Shown piece by piece: positions 6,221 through 7,404 of a stretch of DNA of 7,404 nt (position 1 is its first letter; every line of letters begins with the position of its first letter). The position numbers were made by a program, and so were the translations under genes. The DNA is from Desulfuromonadaceae bacterium (GTDB lineage Bacteria > Desulfobacterota > Desulfuromonadia > Geobacterales > Pseudopelobacteraceae): NCBI GenBank assembly GCA_028686145.1, contig JAQUCQ010000165.1, forward strand, positions 1 to 7,404, given 5' to 3'. Under the pieces are notes generated by a model. It had not been told where the DNA came from and did not search any database. It saw only the letters and a list, made by a program, of their open reading frames with translations.

Positions 6221-7404
6221 TTACTCCTCTATTCTCGGAAAGAGCGCTTCTGCCTTGGTTATGATTGTGCCCGCCTTTAGACCACCCCATGCCAGTCCAT
6301 CTTTAGAAACCGCCTCATTCCAGCCCAGAGAAACCAGTGCCTTTTCCGCAGTTGCCGGCAGGAAGGCCGACAGAATGCAGTGTGTGATGCGTTGTGATTC
6401 AAGCAGCGTGTACATGACCGTGGCAAGGCGATCTTTATTGGCCGGGTCTTTGGCCAAACTCCATGGTGCCGTATCATCAATGTATTTGTTACCGGCGGAG
6501 ATGACTTCCCAAATAGCCTGCAAAGCTTTACTGAATGCCAGCTCATCGATAAACTTATCGACAATTGTCACCATCTCTTCTGTTTTCTGCTTCAGTGCTT
6601 GATCTATTTCCGTCATCTTAGACGCGTCTGGAAGAATGCCGTTGAAATATTTGACCGCCATTGCGGTCGAGCGTGAAAGCAGGTTGCCGACATCGTTAGC
6701 CAGGTCGGAATTGATTCGTTGCACAAGGGCGGAGTGGGAAAAATCTCCATCCAGGCCAAAGGGTACTTCACGCAGCAGGAAGTATCTGACTGCATCAACG
6801 CCGTATTTGTCGATCAGCATGTTCGGCTCGACGACATTCTGCAGACTCTTGCTCATTTTTTGCCCTTCAACTGTCCACCAGCCATGGGCAAAAACCTTTT
6901 TCGGCAACGGCAGGCCGGCCGCCATCAGAAAGGTCGGCCAGTAGACAGCATGGAAACGGAGGATGTCCTTGCCGAGGAGGTGGACATCAACCGGCCAGTA
7001 GCGCCCGTAATTGCCGGACTCATCAGGATAGCCGAGAGCTGTGATGTAGTTGGTCAGGGCGTCGAACCAGACATAGATGATATGACGGTCGTTACCCGGC
7101 ACCGGGATACCCCAGGAAAAGGTGGTGCGGGAGACGGAAAGGTCGCGTAGCCCTTCCTTGATAAAGGAGATGATTTCGTTACGCTTGCTTTTGGGTTGGA
7201 TGAACTCAGGATTGGCTTCGATGTGTGCCACGAGCTGCTCCTGATATTTACTCATGCGGAAGAAGTATGATTCTTCTTTGAGTTTTTCTACTGGGCGATT
7301 GCAGTCGGGGCAGCGGCCATCAATCAGCTGGGTCTCGGTCCAAAAGGTTTCGCAGGGGGTGCAGTACCAGTCCTCATACTCTCCAAGGTAGATGTCACCC
7401 TTGT
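6221..7404 (-). CDS. metG: Methionyl-tRNA synthetase, C-terminal part (5' end outside window)
   Basis: The gene runs leftward from the right edge to its stop at 6221-6223. The visible 393 residues (first full codon at 7400-7402) start inside the catalytic core. A zinc knuckle of the form CxxC-x13-CxxC (WYCTPC ... RCPDC, 7301-7363) is present. It is followed by LKEESYFFRMSKYQ, IPVPGNDRHIIYVWFDAL, and the KMSKS catalytic loop (6845-6859). The anticodon-binding helical domain follows, including NKYIDDTAPWSLAKD. The protein ends at ALFPRIEE, soon after the helical domain. The C-terminal EMAPII-like tRNA-binding domain found in some bacterial MetRS is therefore absent from this chain. The N-terminal Rossmann half with the HIGH motif is outside the window, and the full protein would be about 500 residues by family comparison. 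The in-frame ATG at 7253-7255 is internal, not the start. It charges tRNA-Met in the cytoplasm and is essential. It is unrelated in function to the glycan genes and convergent with ligB. Confidence 0.97.
   Translation of the reverse strand, partial: KGDIYLGEYEDWYCTPCETFWTETQLIDGRCPDCNRPVEKLKEESYFFRMSKYQEQLVAHIEANPEFIQPKSKRNEIISFIKEGLRDLSVSRTTFSWGIPVPGNDRHIIYVWFDALTNYITALGYPDESGNYGRYWPVDVHLLGKDILRFHAVYWPTFLMAAGLPLPKKVFAHGWWTVEGQKMSKSLQNVVEPNMLIDKYGVDAVRYFLLREVPFGLDGDFSHSALVQRINSDLANDVGNLLSRSTAMAVKYFNGILPDASKMTEIDQALKQKTEEMVTIVDKFIDELAFSKALQAIWEVISAGNKYIDDTAPWSLAKDPANKDRLATVMYTLLESQRITHCILSAFLPATAEKALVSLGWNEAVSKDGLAWGGLKAGTIITKAEALFPRIEE

Noticed and set aside
6719..7150. 143-codon open frame on the + strand opposite metG
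   Set aside because: It is a mirror of conserved MetRS coding sequence, including the KMSKS region, and has no domain of its own.
7253..7255. ATG as the start of metG
   Set aside because: The frame continues to the window edge with the conserved zinc knuckle and GDIYLGEYE sequence of MetRS, so this methionine is internal and the gene is cut by the edge.

Overview
The window looks like a piece of a Gram-negative bacterial chromosome. The best guess is a Desulfuromonadales/Geobacter-type organism. This rests on the general look of the methionyl-tRNA synthetase and of the glycan genes, and it is an inference because no 16S or other lineage marker is present. Coding density is very high, with seven genes. 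Six run on the + strand as one compact, mostly overlapping series. The seventh, metG, runs on the - strand and leaves through the right edge.

Positions 2-4410 hold part of a surface-polysaccharide or LPS-type glycan operon. In order it contains: the 3' end of a HlpA-like nucleotide-diphospho-sugar transferase; a small SAM-dependent methyltransferase; a family 2 glycosyltransferase with a hydrophobic C-terminus; and two successive family 9 (heptosyltransferase-like) glycosyltransferases. Four of the five + strand junctions are overlaps of 26, 14, 8 and 4 bases, so translational coupling is likely. The only gap, 47 bases, lies between the two family 9 genes. The genes probably act together to add and methylate sugars on a lipid-linked or core oligosaccharide at the inner face of the cytoplasmic membrane. 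The substrate cannot be read from sequence.

Positions 4407-6218 hold an NAD+-dependent DNA ligase of the LigB type. It is joined to the last glycosyltransferase by an ATGA overlap. It keeps the NMN-binding, adenylation, OB and helix-hairpin-helix parts. It lacks the BRCT domain and half of the zinc-finger cysteines, and it begins with a signal-peptide-like hydrophobic segment. It is the most unusual member of the window because of both its N-terminus and its location.

Positions 6221-7404 hold the 3' two-thirds or so of metG on the - strand. It converges on ligB with only two bases between the stop codons. I see no RNA genes, insertion sequences, CRISPR arrays or strong terminators. I did not find a clearly undescribed system. 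The items most worth following up are the ligB/glycan coupling, the base-composition change inside ligB, and the alternative starts of the family 9 genes.
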